From NCBI GenBank assembly GCA_029287535.1, contig JARFQY010000264.1, forward strand, positions 1 through 64,000: a DNA stretch of 64,000 nt, in the 5' to 3' direction. The translations under genes were made by a program, and so were the position numbers. The stretch comes from Filomicrobium sp. Its GTDB lineage: Bacteria; Pseudomonadota; Alphaproteobacteria; Rhizobiales; Hyphomicrobiaceae. The notes under the pieces were generated by a model. It saw nothing but the letters and a program-made list of their open reading frames with translations, did no database searches and was not told the origin of the DNA. Below, one piece after another: positions 44,254 to 54,769 of this stretch (positions are counted from its first letter, which is position 1; each line of letters starts with the position of its first letter).

Positions 44254-47200
44254 ATGGCGAAAAACGATGAGGTCGTGGGGACCGGCGATAAAGCTTCAGG
44301 GCGCAACTGGGGCGAGACACTGTATCTGCCGAAGACCGATTTTCCGATGCGCGCCGGGTTGCCGAAGCTGGAGCCAAAGCTCTTGGAGCGCTGGGAGAAG
44401 ATCGGGCTTTATGACAAGCTGCGCGATGTAGCGTAGGGTCGGCAAAAATTCGTGCTTCATGACGGCCCGCCTTATGCCAACGGCAACATTCACATTGGAC
44501 ATGCGCTCAACAAGATCCTCAAAGATCTGGTTGTGAAATCACAGCAGATGCTGGGGCACGACTCCAACTACGTGCCGGGCTGGGACTGTCACGGGCTTCC
44601 TATCGAGTGGAAGATCGAGGAGCAATACCGCGCCAAGGGCAAGAACAAGGACGAAATCCCGATCAACGAATTCCGCGCCGAGTGCCGTCAATTCGCAGCG
44701 AAGTGGCTTGATGTGCAGCGCGAGGAATTCAAGCGGCTTGGAGTCGTGGGAGACTGGGAGAACCCTTACTCGACCATGGCGTTCTCAGCAGAAGCGACAA
44801 TTGCCAATGAGCTGATGAAGTTCGCAAAGAGCGGACAGCTTTACCGCGGCTCGAAGCCGGTGATGTGGTCGGTCGTTGAGAAGACGGCACTTGCGGAGGC
44901 CGAGGTCGAGTACCAGGACTATCAGTCCGACCAGATTTGGGTGAAGTTTCCGCTTCAAGGGCCGGTCAGCTACATCCATGACGCGCATGAGAGCGCGCAC
45001 CATGCCGACGGTGCCTTCGTCTTGATCTGGACCACGACGCCCTGGACCATCCCGGGGAACCGGGCGATTAGCTATTCGGCGAAGATCAGCTACGGACTCT
45101 TCGAAGTGACCGAGGCGCCGGAAGGCAACTGGCTGGGCGTGGGCGAGAAGGTTGTTGTCGCCGAGGGATTGGCCGAGGACGTCTTCAGCAAGGCGAAGGT
45201 CACGGGCTTCCAGAGACTCGGCACCGTTTCACCCGACCTGAGCAAGCTGGTGTGCTCACATCCGCTTCGCGGGCTTGCAGGCGGTTATGAGTTTGACGTT
45301 CCTCTTTTTGAAGGCGATCACGTCACTGACGACACGGGCACGGGATTTGTGCATACGGCGCCCGGACACGGATCGGACGATTACATCATCTGGATGAACT
45401 CGCAGAAGATGCTGCGAGAAAGGGATATTGATCCGACCATCCCCTTCACCGTCGACGCCGACGGCGCCTTCACCGAGCAGGCGCCGGGCTTCACCGGCAA
45501 GCGTGTGTTGAAGGAAAACGGTAACAAGGGCGATGCCAACGAGGCGGTGATCAAGGCGTTGGCGGAAGCCGGCATGATGGTCGCCAGGTCGCGGCTGAAA
45601 CACCAGTACCCGCACTCGTGGCGTTCGAAGAAGCCCGTGATCTTCCGCAATACGCCGCAGTGGTTCATCTCGATGGATCGACCGCTTGGCGGTGACTCTG
45701 GCACCAACAGCACGCTGCGCGAACTGGCTCTCCAGGAAATCGAACGCGTCGAGTGGGTACCGGCCTCCGGTGAAAACCGCATTACCGGTATGATCGAGAA
45801 CCGGCCCGACTGGGTGGTGTCGCGGCAGCGCGCCTGGGGTGTGCCGATCTGCGTTTTCCGGAACACGGAGACCGAGGAGATCATCCCGGGGCCAGGGTTC
45901 GCGAAATCGGCGGAGCTGGCGGAGCGGATCCGTTCGGCCTTCTACGACAAGGGCGCTGATGTGTGGTTCGAGGAGGGGGCGAAAGACCGTTTCCTCTATG
46001 GGCTTGTCGACGACCCTGGAGCGTGGGAGCAGGTGCGCGACGTACTTGACGTCTGGTTTGATTCCGGCTCCACGCATGCCTTCACCATGGAGGACCCCGA
46101 GCACTTCCCCGGACTTGCCGGTATCCGCCGCACGCTCGATAGCGGTCAGGACCGGGTGATGTACCTGGAGGGTTCCGACCAGCACCGTGGATGGTTCCAC
46201 TCGTCGCTTCTGGAAAGTTGCGGGACGCGTGGACGTGCGCCCTACGATGTCGTCCTGACGCATGGCTTCGTTCTCGATGAGAACGGTCAGAAGATGTCGA
46301 AGTCGTTGAAGAACGTCACCGCGCCGCAGGAGGTGATAGAGCGGTCGGGAGCGGACATTCTACGCCTTTGGGTGGCGGCGTCCGACTATTCGGATGATCT
46401 CAGGATCGGGCCGGAGATCATCAAGACGTTCGCGGAAACCTATCGCAAGATGCGCAATACGATCCGCTGGATGCTGGGTGCTCTGGCGCACTTCAATGAG
46501 GATGACAGGATCGACATCGCCGCGATGCCGGAACTGGAAAAGCTGATGCTGCACCGGTTGTCGGAAATCGGTCCAGAGGTCCGCACGGCTTACGCCTCGT
46601 ACGACTACCGCCGCGTGGTTCACATCATGACTCAGTTCCTCAACACGGACCTATCGGCCTTCTATTTCGACATCCGCAAGGATGCACTCTACTGCGATGC
46701 GCCATCGAGCGTGCGGCGCAAGGCGGCGCTGACGGTTATTGATGAAGTCCTCAAGGCGACGGCGCTTTGGCTAGCACCAATTCTCTCGTTCACGGCGGAG
46801 GAGGCGTGGCTCTCGCGCTATCCTAGCGAGGGTGGCTCGGTGCATCTGAATGACTTTCCACTGATGTCGCGGCTGTGGCGCAACGAGGATGTCGCGGAAC
46901 GCTGGGACAAGGTGCGGGCGGTTCGCCGCGTGGTGACCGGTGCGCTGGAACTCGAACGGGCAGACAAGCGGATTGGCTCGAGCCTTGAGGCGGCGCCGAC
47001 TGTGTACATCTCCGACGCAGCGGTGTCGGCGGCCATTGATAGCGTCGACCTCGCAGAAGTCTGCATTACGAGCGGCATTGAAGTGGTGAGCGGGGTTGCT
47101 CCCGAGGGGGCTTTCAAGCTGGCGGACGTTTCTGGCGTCGGCGTCGTGCCCACGCTCGCAGTTGGCACTAAATGTGCGCGTTCGTGGCGAATCACAGATG

Positions 47201-47280
47201 ATGTCGGCTCTGATCCGGACTATCCAGAGCTGTCGGCGCGTGACGCTGCAGCCATGCGGGAAATCGACGGGGCGGCTTAG
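44254..47280 (+). CDS. ileS: Isoleucyl-tRNA synthetase, interrupted by an in-frame amber codon
   Basis: This gene spans 1008 sense/stop positions from ATG 44254 to TAG 47278-47280. The first 60 codons match the IleRS N-terminus ([26 protein letters not shown]). Codon 61 is TAG, then the same frame continues without interruption: [17 protein letters not shown], the HIGH motif (80-83), editing domain, and KMSKS (680-684). The interrupted position is usually Gln, Lys or Ser in relatives; one base change explains it. The C-terminus keeps only one of the four zinc-site Cys seen in E. coli. GTG 44452, 15 bases after the stop, could allow restart of a truncated protein. It is upstream of lspA with no gap. 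Confidence 0.9.
44434..44436 (+). other. In-frame TAG within ileS
   Basis: The codons read GAT GTA GCG TAG GGT CGG CAA AAA TTC GTG, in frame with both the start at 44254 and the stop at 47278. The sequence on both sides aligns with the IleRS N-terminal catalytic region, so nothing else is missing or inserted. Confidence 0.9.
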
Positions 47281-47826
47281 ATGGCGGATGGTGTGAAGGT
47301 GGCCGATATCAAGGCGGGCCGATCCTGGCTCTGGGGGCCGTATTCCCGGCTCGGGCTATGGTCAGCCTTGCTCACATTACTGGTCGATCAGGCGCACAAG
47401 TGGTGGATGATCCTCGGCCTCGGTATGCGCGAAGGTGATCGATTCGGGCTACTGCCGTTCCTGGAGATCATCTACGTCAAGAATACCGGAATTAGTTACT
47501 CGCTATTCGATAGCGCCAGCTTTGAATGGCAGCTGACTCTTGCCGGCTTCGCTGCGGTCGTCTCATTGGCCCTGTGGGTCTGGCTTGCCAGGTCATCCAC
47601 AGGCTGGCTGATGGCGATCAGTCTGGGTCTTATCATTGGCGGGGCAATCGGGAATGCCATTGACCGCGTGCTGCTCGGCGGGGTTGCAGATTTCTTTTTG
47701 TTACATGCCTTTGGCTATTCTTGGTATGTCTTCAACATTGCAGATATCGCAATAGTTGCTGGAGTCGCTGGGCTTTTGTATGACTCTGTCATAGCGAGTC
47801 GCAATGATGACACAAAGTCAGCCTAG
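47281..47826 (+). CDS. lspA: Lipoprotein signal peptidase (signal peptidase II)
   Basis: This 181-residue inner-membrane aspartyl protease cleaves prolipoproteins. It has four hydrophobic helices, VDQAHKWW, the VKNTGISYSLF loop (usually NTGAAFS), the catalytic NAIDR (Asp128) and FNIADIAI (Asp155). Its start codon abuts the ileS stop, so the amber codon in ileS could exert polarity on it. A lipoprotein gene follows, matching its substrate class. Confidence 0.93.
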   Translation: MADGVKVADIKAGRSWLWGPYSRLGLWSALLTLLVDQAHKWWMILGLGMREGDRFGLLPFLEIIYVKNTGISYSLFDSASFEWQLTLAGFAAVVSLALWVWLARSSTGWLMAISLGLIIGGAIGNAIDRVLLGGVADFFLLHAFGYSWYVFNIADIAIVAGVAGLLYDSVIASRNDDTKSA

Positions 47827-47894
47827 CGCGTAGTATTCAGGGGTGGAGTGCTTGAACGGAGCCCGTTGGCTTCGGAAGCGCAGGAGACAGCCAA

Positions 47895-48383
47895 ATGCCT
47901 TGGGGGGACTTCCAAAGCAGAACTGGGAAGAGCTGGCGTGCGGTCGCAGCGGCCGCGCTGGCAGCGCTATGTGTTAGCGCCTGTTCTGCTGGCGATGTTG
48001 AGTTCGAAGGCAAGCTTTTTGAGCTGGCTGGCATGAATAACATCGGAAAGAACAGATCAACCCCAAAAATGACGGAGCGCTCGGGGCTTATCGTGCCGCC
48101 CGATCTGAAGCGGCTGCCCGATCCCAATCAGCCTCCGCCGCAGGATCCGGGCAGTGATTTGCTTGCTTCCATCGAGGACCCCGACCAGGTGAAGGTCGTC
48201 GACCAGGCAGAGCTGCAACGCCGCCAGGCCGAAGCCTGTAAGAACTACGAATTGGCCAAAGCCCAAGGTGATCTTGACGCAGATCATATGAAGGGTCCGC
48301 TTGGGTCCTGCCGAAAATCTGCGCTGAATTTGATCGGTGCTGATGGGTCGTCGCTCTTCGGCTCGAACGCAGAGAGCAAGTAG
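47895..48383 (+). CDS. DUF3035/BamF-like outer-membrane lipoprotein
   Basis: This is a 162-residue prolipoprotein with signal AVAAAALAALCVSAC, lipobox V-S-A-C with Cys30. The mature part has a short conserved block (RSGLIVPPDLKRLPDPNQPP) followed by a Gln/Ala/Glu-rich helix and a small C-terminal part. This matches DUF3035, a family annotated as BamF, an accessory lipoprotein of the outer-membrane beta-barrel machinery in alphaproteobacteria. The assignment is from pattern recall, so moderate. Confidence 0.68.
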   Translation: MPWGDFQSRTGKSWRAVAAAALAALCVSACSAGDVEFEGKLFELAGMNNIGKNRSTPKMTERSGLIVPPDLKRLPDPNQPPPQDPGSDLLASIEDPDQVKVVDQAELQRRQAEACKNYELAKAQGDLDADHMKGPLGSCRKSALNLIGADGSSLFGSNAESK

Positions 48384-48637
48384 CCTTACCGAGATACGCA
48401 AGGCGACTGAATCGTCGGCGCCGCCGGGAAACCGCGCTAACGTATTGGCGTTGCGTGTTCATTTCCGCTTTCTCCGACATGAACCCGTTGTCATTTGACT
48501 CTCAACCAAGACCGCTGAACTCTTGGGCGCCTCAGTTACCGGCTTTTCGCAAGCTGGCGACCGGCCGCCGGGTCGGAAAAGTGTTGCCTCCGGCGCGTAT
48601 TCTCCATCAGCCCAACAGGTTTCCAGGATAGGCTTTT

Positions 48638-50062
48638 ATGCGCAACACTGGCGTTTGTCGCTTCTCTCAAATCCTCTCAACCCTTCTTTTGGCCCTCATG
48701 ACAACAGCTACCCTTTCAGCCCTTGATGCTCGAGCGGGCGATGCATCGTCGCGAGCGAACACTTTCCAACTGGACAACGGGATGCAGGTGATCGTCATCC
48801 CGGATCGGCGTGCACCGGTGGTCACGCATATGGTTTGGTACCGGGTCGGTGCCGCCGACGAGCCAAAAGGCGCATCAGGTATTGCCCACTTCCTCGAGCA
48901 CCTGATGTTCAAGTCGACGGAAAAGATCGCGATCGGAGAGTTCTCCAAGATCGTTGCCAGGATGGGCGGACAGGACAACGCCTTTACCAGTCAGGATGCA
49001 ACGGCGTATTTCCAGCGCATCGCCAAGGACAGGCTGGGTGATGTGATGGCTATGGAAGCCGACCGGATGGTCAACCTGCGGCTTACCGAGAAGGAAGTGT
49101 TGACCGAGCGCGATGTGATCTTGGAAGAGCGCCGCTCACGCACCGACAACAACCCCGGTGCGATCTTGACCGAACAAATGGATGCAGCACTGTATTACTC
49201 GCACCCCTATGGCACGCCAATCATCGGCTGGACCCACGAGATTTCCCAGCTAGACCAGAACGATGCCATCGAGTTTTACAAACTGTTCTATGCGCCCAAC
49301 AATGCCATTCTCGTCGTCGCTGGTGATGTCAGCGTCGAAGAAGTGAAGGAGCTGGCGGAACAGACCTACGGCAAGGTGCCGGCGAATAGCAGCATGAACA
49401 TCAAGCGGGAGCGACCGGCGGAGCCACCGCACCTGGTGCCGCGACGCCTGCAACTCAATGATCCTCGTGCTGGCAGGGCATCATTCCACCGGTTCTACCA
49501 CGCACCATCGTATGTCAAATCCAAACCTGGCGAAGCGGAGTCACTGGACCTCCTGATGAAGATACTTGCGTCGGGTTCGACGAGCCGTCTTTACAAGCGG
49601 CTGGTGGTTGAAAAGAAGCTTGCTTCAAGTGCCGGCGGGTGGTTTTACGGTGACGGCTACGACAGCGGGAAAATCTCGGTCTACGCCGTCGCCAACAGTG
49701 GTGTGAAGCTTGAGACGATCGAGGCCGAAATTGATGCCCTCATTGCAGAGATTGCCGAAGGTGGTGTCACCGAGGCTGAGCTGAAGCGGGCCAAGAACAG
49801 CCTGAACGCTGAGTTCATTTATGGCCTCGATAGCCAGAGCACCATGGCACGGCGCTATGGCTGGGCGGCGGTCGTCGGGCAGTCGGTGTCCGATGTCGAC
49901 ACTTGGCCAGAAGAGATCAACAAGGTTTCGGCAGAACAAGTGAAGGATGCGGCACAACGGCACCTCGACTTGCGCCGTTCAGTGACGGGGTATCTCATCC
50001 CAGAGGCGGTACCGCCGTCAGGACAGAGAGCCGATAACGTAACCTCGCCAACGAAGGGTTAG
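48638..50062 (+). CDS. M16 family metallopeptidase, catalytic subunit
   Basis: This is a 474-residue exported pitrilysin-family protease with an N-terminal signal (FSQILSTLLLALMTTATLSA). The inverted zinc motif HFLEH (H-x-x-E-H) is at 84-88, and a distal acidic residue lies in VILEERRS. It is paired with an M16 gene 11 bases downstream that lacks the motif, the usual active/inactive two-subunit arrangement. It is probably periplasmic. Confidence 0.92.
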   Translation: MRNTGVCRFSQILSTLLLALMTTATLSALDARAGDASSRANTFQLDNGMQVIVIPDRRAPVVTHMVWYRVGAADEPKGASGIAHFLEHLMFKSTEKIAIGEFSKIVARMGGQDNAFTSQDATAYFQRIAKDRLGDVMAMEADRMVNLRLTEKEVLTERDVILEERRSRTDNNPGAILTEQMDAALYYSHPYGTPIIGWTHEISQLDQNDAIEFYKLFYAPNNAILVVAGDVSVEEVKELAEQTYGKVPANSSMNIKRERPAEPPHLVPRRLQLNDPRAGRASFHRFYHAPSYVKSKPGEAESLDLLMKILASGSTSRLYKRLVVEKKLASSAGGWFYGDGYDSGKISVYAVANSGVKLETIEAEIDALIAEIAEGGVTEAELKRAKNSLNAEFIYGLDSQSTMARRYGWAAVVGQSVSDVDTWPEEINKVSAEQVKDAAQRHLDLRRSVTGYLIPEAVPPSGQRADNVTSPTKG

Positions 50063-50073
50063 GGGATCGATCA

Positions 50074-51444
50074 ATGAGCAAAACTCTCGTCCTGCCATCA
50101 AAGCCGCTGGGACAACGCTTCGCGGGAGCGGGCATGTTGGCCCTCGTCACCCTCGTTTTCCTTTTCAGCTCCATGCGACCTGGCAACACTATGGACATCA
50201 AAGAAGTCAAAAGCCCAGGCGGCATCGAAGCCTGGCTGGTTGAATCGCATCAGGTTCCGCTGCTCGCGCTGCGCTTCGCGTTTGCCGGTGGCAGTACCCA
50301 AGACCCGGTGGGCAAGGCGGGCGTTGCCAACTTCGTATCCGGGATGCTGGACGAAGGTGCTGGCGATCTCAAAGCCGCCGAGTTCCAAGAGCGCATGGAG
50401 GAGATTGCCATGCGTATGAAATTCGACGACTCTCGCGACACGTTCTACGGCACTGTGCAGACGCTCACCAAAAACCGCGACGAAGCCATGGAGCTTTTGA
50501 AGCTGGCGCTGACCAAGCCACGCTTTGACGAGGATGCCATTGAACGTGTGCGCCTTCAGCTGCTGGCCGGGCTTGCCTACGAAGCGAAGTCACCCGACAG
50601 GTTGGCGGCCCGTAAGTGGTATGAAACAGCTTTCGGGGGCCACGCCTACGGGATCTCGCCACGGGGAACCGAAGCCTCGATCAATCAGATCGGCCGGTCC
50701 GATCTTGAGGCGTTCCGCAAAAGGAACTTTGCCAAGAGCAACCTGAAAATCGTTGCGGTTGGCGACATTACGGAAGCGGAGCTGGGGAAGCTTCTTGACG
50801 ATGTATTTGGCGACCTGCCTGAGAAGGCAGAGCTACAGCCGGTTGCCGAAACGAACCCGGCGCGCGGCGGGCGGCTTGAAATCGTTGAGATGAATGTTCC
50901 TCAATCCGTGGCGGTCTTCGGCATGGGCGGGCTCAAGCGAAAGGATCCTGATTTCCTGGCGGCGTTCGTGCTCAACCACATCATTGGCGGCGGCGGATTC
51001 TCGGCGATCCTGATGGAAGAGGTTCGTGAAAAAAGAGGCCTGGCCTATTCGGTCTACAGCTACCTCAGTCCGATGGACCGTTCCGCCGTATACATGGGCG
51101 GGGTTGCGACCAAGAACGACTCGATCGCTGAATCTCTAAAGATCATACGCGGTGAGTTGTTGAAGATAGCTGAGCAAGGTGTTTCGGAAGAGGATCTGAA
51201 GAACGCCAAGGACAATCTCACCGGCTCTTACGCCTTGCGTTTTGACACGAATTCGAAGATAGCAAGCCAGCTGCTCGGGATCCTGGTGGAGGACATGGGC
51301 ATCGATTATGTCACGAAACGCAACGAGTGGATTGAAGCGCTGACTGTCGATGACCTCAAGCGCGCCGCGGCGCGATTCCTCAAACCAGAGGACCTCATCG
51401 TCGTTGTCGTCGGAAAGCCCAAGGGGTTGACTCCTAAGGGCTGA
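50074..51444 (+). CDS. M16 family peptidase-like protein, non-catalytic subunit
   Basis: This 456-residue M16 homologue has an N-terminal membrane/signal segment (AGMLALVTLVFLFSSM). In place of H-x-x-E-H it reads GVANFVSGMLDEG, so it cannot bind the catalytic zinc. It retains the C-terminal half with the R/Y-type loop REKRGLAYSVYSYL. It probably forms the clam-shell partner of the preceding protease. Confidence 0.9.
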   Translation: MSKTLVLPSKPLGQRFAGAGMLALVTLVFLFSSMRPGNTMDIKEVKSPGGIEAWLVESHQVPLLALRFAFAGGSTQDPVGKAGVANFVSGMLDEGAGDLKAAEFQERMEEIAMRMKFDDSRDTFYGTVQTLTKNRDEAMELLKLALTKPRFDEDAIERVRLQLLAGLAYEAKSPDRLAARKWYETAFGGHAYGISPRGTEASINQIGRSDLEAFRKRNFAKSNLKIVAVGDITEAELGKLLDDVFGDLPEKAELQPVAETNPARGGRLEIVEMNVPQSVAVFGMGGLKRKDPDFLAAFVLNHIIGGGGFSAILMEEVREKRGLAYSVYSYLSPMDRSAVYMGGVATKNDSIAESLKIIRGELLKIAEQGVSEEDLKNAKDNLTGSYALRFDTNSKIASQLLGILVEDMGIDYVTKRNEWIEALTVDDLKRAAARFLKPEDLIVVVVGKPKGLTPKG

Positions 51445-51458
51445 GGGAGTTGGCCGGT

Positions 51459-52835
51459 ATGGCAGGTGACGGGACAAACGGACCATCGCGCGTGCGCGGT
51501 GGTTCCATTTATGACTTCGACATCTCTGGGTGTCTGAGCGCCAAGATCGGTCGGCACGGGTTGGCCCCCGAGGAACTGGATGCGTCGTTCGCCCAAATGG
51601 AGACCGAGTTCCGTCGTCTTCAGGACGAGGTGCAAAGTCTGAGCCTGCCAATCCTCAGAATTGCATCAGAACGTGATGACATCGCCCAAGCCAAGGCGGC
51701 GCTAAGCAAACTATCCGCTGGCGCCGGCACGCTCGTGTTTTTCGGCACCGGTGGCTCAGGACTTGGCGGTCAGGCGCTGGCGCAGTTTGCCGGCTGGAAT
51801 ATTCCGGGCATGCATGTTCCCGGACAGGACAAGCGTCCGCGCACGCGTTTCTACGATAATCTCGATCCGTCAACCTTGGCCGGTGTTTTCAGAACACTGG
51901 ATCTCAGGTCTTCGCGATTCATTATCACGTCGAAGTCTGGCGGAACGGCAGAAACCCTGGCGCAGGCGATCGCCACTTTGTCCGCCGTCAAGGAAGCCGG
52001 GCTTGCAGAGCAGATTCCCGAGATGTTTCTGGGCATTACGGAAGAAGCAGACGGCGGCAAAGCCGGAGGGTTGAGGCGGCTGCTCGACGAGCACAAGGTG
52101 CCGATGTTGCCGCATCCCAAGGACATCGGGGGTCGCTTTTCTTGCCTCACGGTCGTCGGGCTTCTGCCGGCCATGGCTCGCGGTCTTGATGCTGGCGAGG
52201 TGCGGGCTGGCGCGCAAAGCATCGTCGATGCGCTTTTGTCCGCGCAAAAGGTGAGCGATTTTGTTCCGGCCGTCTCAGCTGCGACCTCGGTCGCCTTATC
52301 CCAAGAGCGGGGAATCCGTTCACTGGTGCTCATGCCCTACATTGACCGGCTGGCATCCTTGAGCCGTTGGTTCGTACAGTTGTGGGCTGAAAGCCTTGGC
52401 AAAGACGGCAAGGGGACGACGCCGATTGCAGCGCTAGGACCGCTTGACCAGCATAGCCAGCTGCAGCTGTTCATGGATGGCCCCCGCGAACATTTGATTA
52501 CGCTGATCCGGACGCGAACGCACGGCACGGGACCTGTCATCGACAATGAATTGGCGCAGTTGGCAGGTGCGGACTATATGGCCGGACGGACTGTCGGAGA
52601 TATCGTTGCCGCGCAGGCGAGCGCACTTCCTGAGGCTTTAGCGGAGGCCGGGCGGCCCGTCCGCACACTGGATATCCACAGCCTCGATGAGCGAACGATC
52701 GGAGCGGTTATGATGCACTTCATGGTCGAAACGATTCTCGCCGGACGCGTGCTTGGCGTCGATCCATTTGACCAGCCCGCCGTGGAACTCGCAAAGGTGC
52801 TGACGCGCGAACGGCTGGGGCAACCGCCAAGATAG
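51459..52835 (+). CDS. pgi: Glucose-6-phosphate isomerase (short bacterial form)
   Basis: This is a 458-residue protein from ATG 51459 (GAGGGAG nine bases upstream); a TTG at 51450 overlaps that ribosome-binding site. It has two SIS domains: [14 protein letters not shown], the sugar-phosphate loop [28 protein letters not shown] and the C-terminal [13 protein letters not shown]. It is shorter than the 550-residue E. coli enzyme but resembles the compact form found in alphaproteobacteria. It interconverts glucose-6-P and fructose-6-P. Confidence 0.86.
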   Translation: MAGDGTNGPSRVRGGSIYDFDISGCLSAKIGRHGLAPEELDASFAQMETEFRRLQDEVQSLSLPILRIASERDDIAQAKAALSKLSAGAGTLVFFGTGGSGLGGQALAQFAGWNIPGMHVPGQDKRPRTRFYDNLDPSTLAGVFRTLDLRSSRFIITSKSGGTAETLAQAIATLSAVKEAGLAEQIPEMFLGITEEADGGKAGGLRRLLDEHKVPMLPHPKDIGGRFSCLTVVGLLPAMARGLDAGEVRAGAQSIVDALLSAQKVSDFVPAVSAATSVALSQERGIRSLVLMPYIDRLASLSRWFVQLWAESLGKDGKGTTPIAALGPLDQHSQLQLFMDGPREHLITLIRTRTHGTGPVIDNELAQLAGADYMAGRTVGDIVAAQASALPEALAEAGRPVRTLDIHSLDERTIGAVMMHFMVETILAGRVLGVDPFDQPAVELAKVLTRERLGQPPR

Positions 52836-52857
52836 CAACGATACTCAGAGGCCGGCT

Positions 52858-54672
52858 TTGCTTATCCGCCAACTCACGCCAGAGACGATCAACCGGATTG
52901 CGGCAGGTGAGGTTATCGAGCGGCCCGCCAGCGTCGTTAAAGAGCTGGTGGAGAATGCGATTGATGCCGGCGCCCAGAACATTGAGGTCGTTACGGCGTC
53001 GGGCGGCCTTTCGCTCATTCGCGTAAGCGACGACGGCCTTGGCATGACGGCAGTTGACCTGGCGCTGTGTATCGAGCGGCATGCGACCTCGAAACTCACT
53101 GACGAAGACCTCTTTGACATCCGCAGTCTCGGATTCCGGGGCGAGGCGCTACCGTCGATCGGTTCGATCGCACGCCTTGAAATCGCAAGCCGCGCGCGCG
53201 GTGCAAGCGAGGCCTTCTCGATCATTGTCGATAAGGGACGAAAGGCGCCAGAGCGGCCAGCAGTAATCAATCGCGGGACGCGTATCGAGGTAACCGACTT
53301 GTTTTCGGCGACTCCGGCCCGGCTCAAGTTCCTGAAGTCGGAGAGAGCCGAAAACCAGGCGACGGCGGATGTCGTCAAGCGCTTGGCGATGGCGCATCCG
53401 GAAATCGGTTTCACGCTGGTGATGGGGGAGCGGGCCAGTCTGAAGTATCCGCCTCAAGAGGTTTCCCCGGATGGCCTGTTGCAGCGGTTGGCACGGATTA
53501 TGGGACGTGACTTTCAGGCGGACGCCGTTGAGGTCGCCGGCGGACGCGACGGTGTTCGCATTGCCGGATTCGTCGGATTGCCGACGTTGAACCGGGGTGA
53601 TCCCAGTCAGCAGTTCCTCTTCGTCAACGGACGACCGGTCAAGGACCGATTGCTGATCGGTGCGTTGCGGGCAGCTTACGGCGATACGCTGCCACGGGGG
53701 CGGTATCCCTATGTGGCGCTGTTCATTGATCTCGAGCCGAGAGACGTCGATGTCAACGTACACCCGGCCAAGACGGAGGTTCGCTTCAAGGACGCAGGGG
53801 CCGTTCGCGGGCTTGTCGTAGGTGCTGTCAGGCACGCTCTGGAGCAGTCGGCAAACCGCGCTTCCGCACAAGGGGGCAAAGAGACGATCGGAGCATTTTC
53901 GGCTTCTGGACGGCCTTCTGGGCCCCCGTCAGCGGTGGCGTCGAGAGGGTCGGCTCAGCGGCGGCCAGCCCGCATGGCTCCGTCGGCACGTGGTGGTTTT
54001 TCAGAGAGTTGGCAGGCGCCGTTCGAGGAGCTCGACGCGACTTCGGCGAACACGGCGGCCAACAGCGAGCCAGTCGCCGAGGGCGTGCAGGACAAGCCGC
54101 TTGGTGCGGCGCGTGCGCAATTGCACGAGACCTACATCCTGGCGCAGACCCATGATGCCGTGGTCATCGTCGACCAGCATGCCGCGCACGAGCGGCTGGT
54201 CTTCGAGCGGCTCAAAAACATGCTTTCAAGCGGGGGCGTCGCGCGTCAGGGGCTGCTTATCCCGGAAGTCATCGAACTGGCACCCGAGGAGGTCGAGGCG
54301 CTGGTCGGGCGGGCTGAGGAACTCGCATCACTGGGGCTTGTCATCGATGGTTTTGGAGCCGAAGCGGTTGTCGTGCGCGAGGTGCCGGCTCTACTCGGCC
54401 CCTGCGATACAAAAGGGTTGGTGCGAGACCTGGCGGCAGAAATCCTGCAGGAACTTGGGCCTGGAGCGCTGACCGACCGACTTGAGAGCGTGGCGTCGCG
54501 GATGGCTTGCCATGGCAGTGTCCGGGCGGGCCGGCGACTGACGCCGGAGGAAATGAATGCCCTGTTGCGGGAGATGGAAGCGACACCTTTTTCCGGGCAG
54601 TGCAATCACGGACGGCCGACGTATGTGGAGCTCAAGTTGAGCGATATCGAGCGGCTTTTCGGCAGACGATAA
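52858..54672 (+). CDS. mutL: DNA mismatch repair protein MutL
   Basis: This 604-residue protein probably starts at TTG 52858 (M-L-I-R-Q-L-T), with GAGG close upstream. The GHKL ATPase motifs are [17 protein letters not shown] and [10 protein letters not shown]. After a variable linker (about 340-410) the C-terminal domain carries the endonuclease motif [12 protein letters not shown] starting at Asp439, CHGSVRAG and [13 protein letters not shown]. It is therefore a nicking-competent MutL, as expected in bacteria lacking MutH. It ends the ileS-to-mutL run and converges with tolC. Confidence 0.95.
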   Translation: MLIRQLTPETINRIAAGEVIERPASVVKELVENAIDAGAQNIEVVTASGGLSLIRVSDDGLGMTAVDLALCIERHATSKLTDEDLFDIRSLGFRGEALPSIGSIARLEIASRARGASEAFSIIVDKGRKAPERPAVINRGTRIEVTDLFSATPARLKFLKSERAENQATADVVKRLAMAHPEIGFTLVMGERASLKYPPQEVSPDGLLQRLARIMGRDFQADAVEVAGGRDGVRIAGFVGLPTLNRGDPSQQFLFVNGRPVKDRLLIGALRAAYGDTLPRGRYPYVALFIDLEPRDVDVNVHPAKTEVRFKDAGAVRGLVVGAVRHALEQSANRASAQGGKETIGAFSASGRPSGPPSAVASRGSAQRRPARMAPSARGGFSESWQAPFEELDATSANTAANSEPVAEGVQDKPLGAARAQLHETYILAQTHDAVVIVDQHAAHERLVFERLKNMLSSGGVARQGLLIPEVIELAPEEVEALVGRAEELASLGLVIDGFGAEAVVVREVPALLGPCDTKGLVRDLAAEILQELGPGALTDRLESVASRMACHGSVRAGRRLTPEEMNALLREMEATPFSGQCNHGRPTYVELKLSDIERLFGRR

Positions 54673-54769
54673 CGGCCCATAACCCCACCGGAGCAAACAT
54701 AGAAAACGCCGCCGATGGCAGCGCTTCTATGGTCGTTTTAGGATCAATGTGCGACGGGCGGCCGAGACA

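Noticed and set aside
45256-46263. Long minus-strand open frame (335 codons) inside ileS
   Set aside because: It is antisense to strongly conserved IleRS sequence and has no recognisable domain; long antisense frames are expected in GC-rich genes.
44254-47280. Genome-wide reassignment of TAG as a sense codon
   Set aside because: TAG is the natural stop of pntAA, prpE, lspA and ileS itself in this window, and reading through them would add non-conserved tails.
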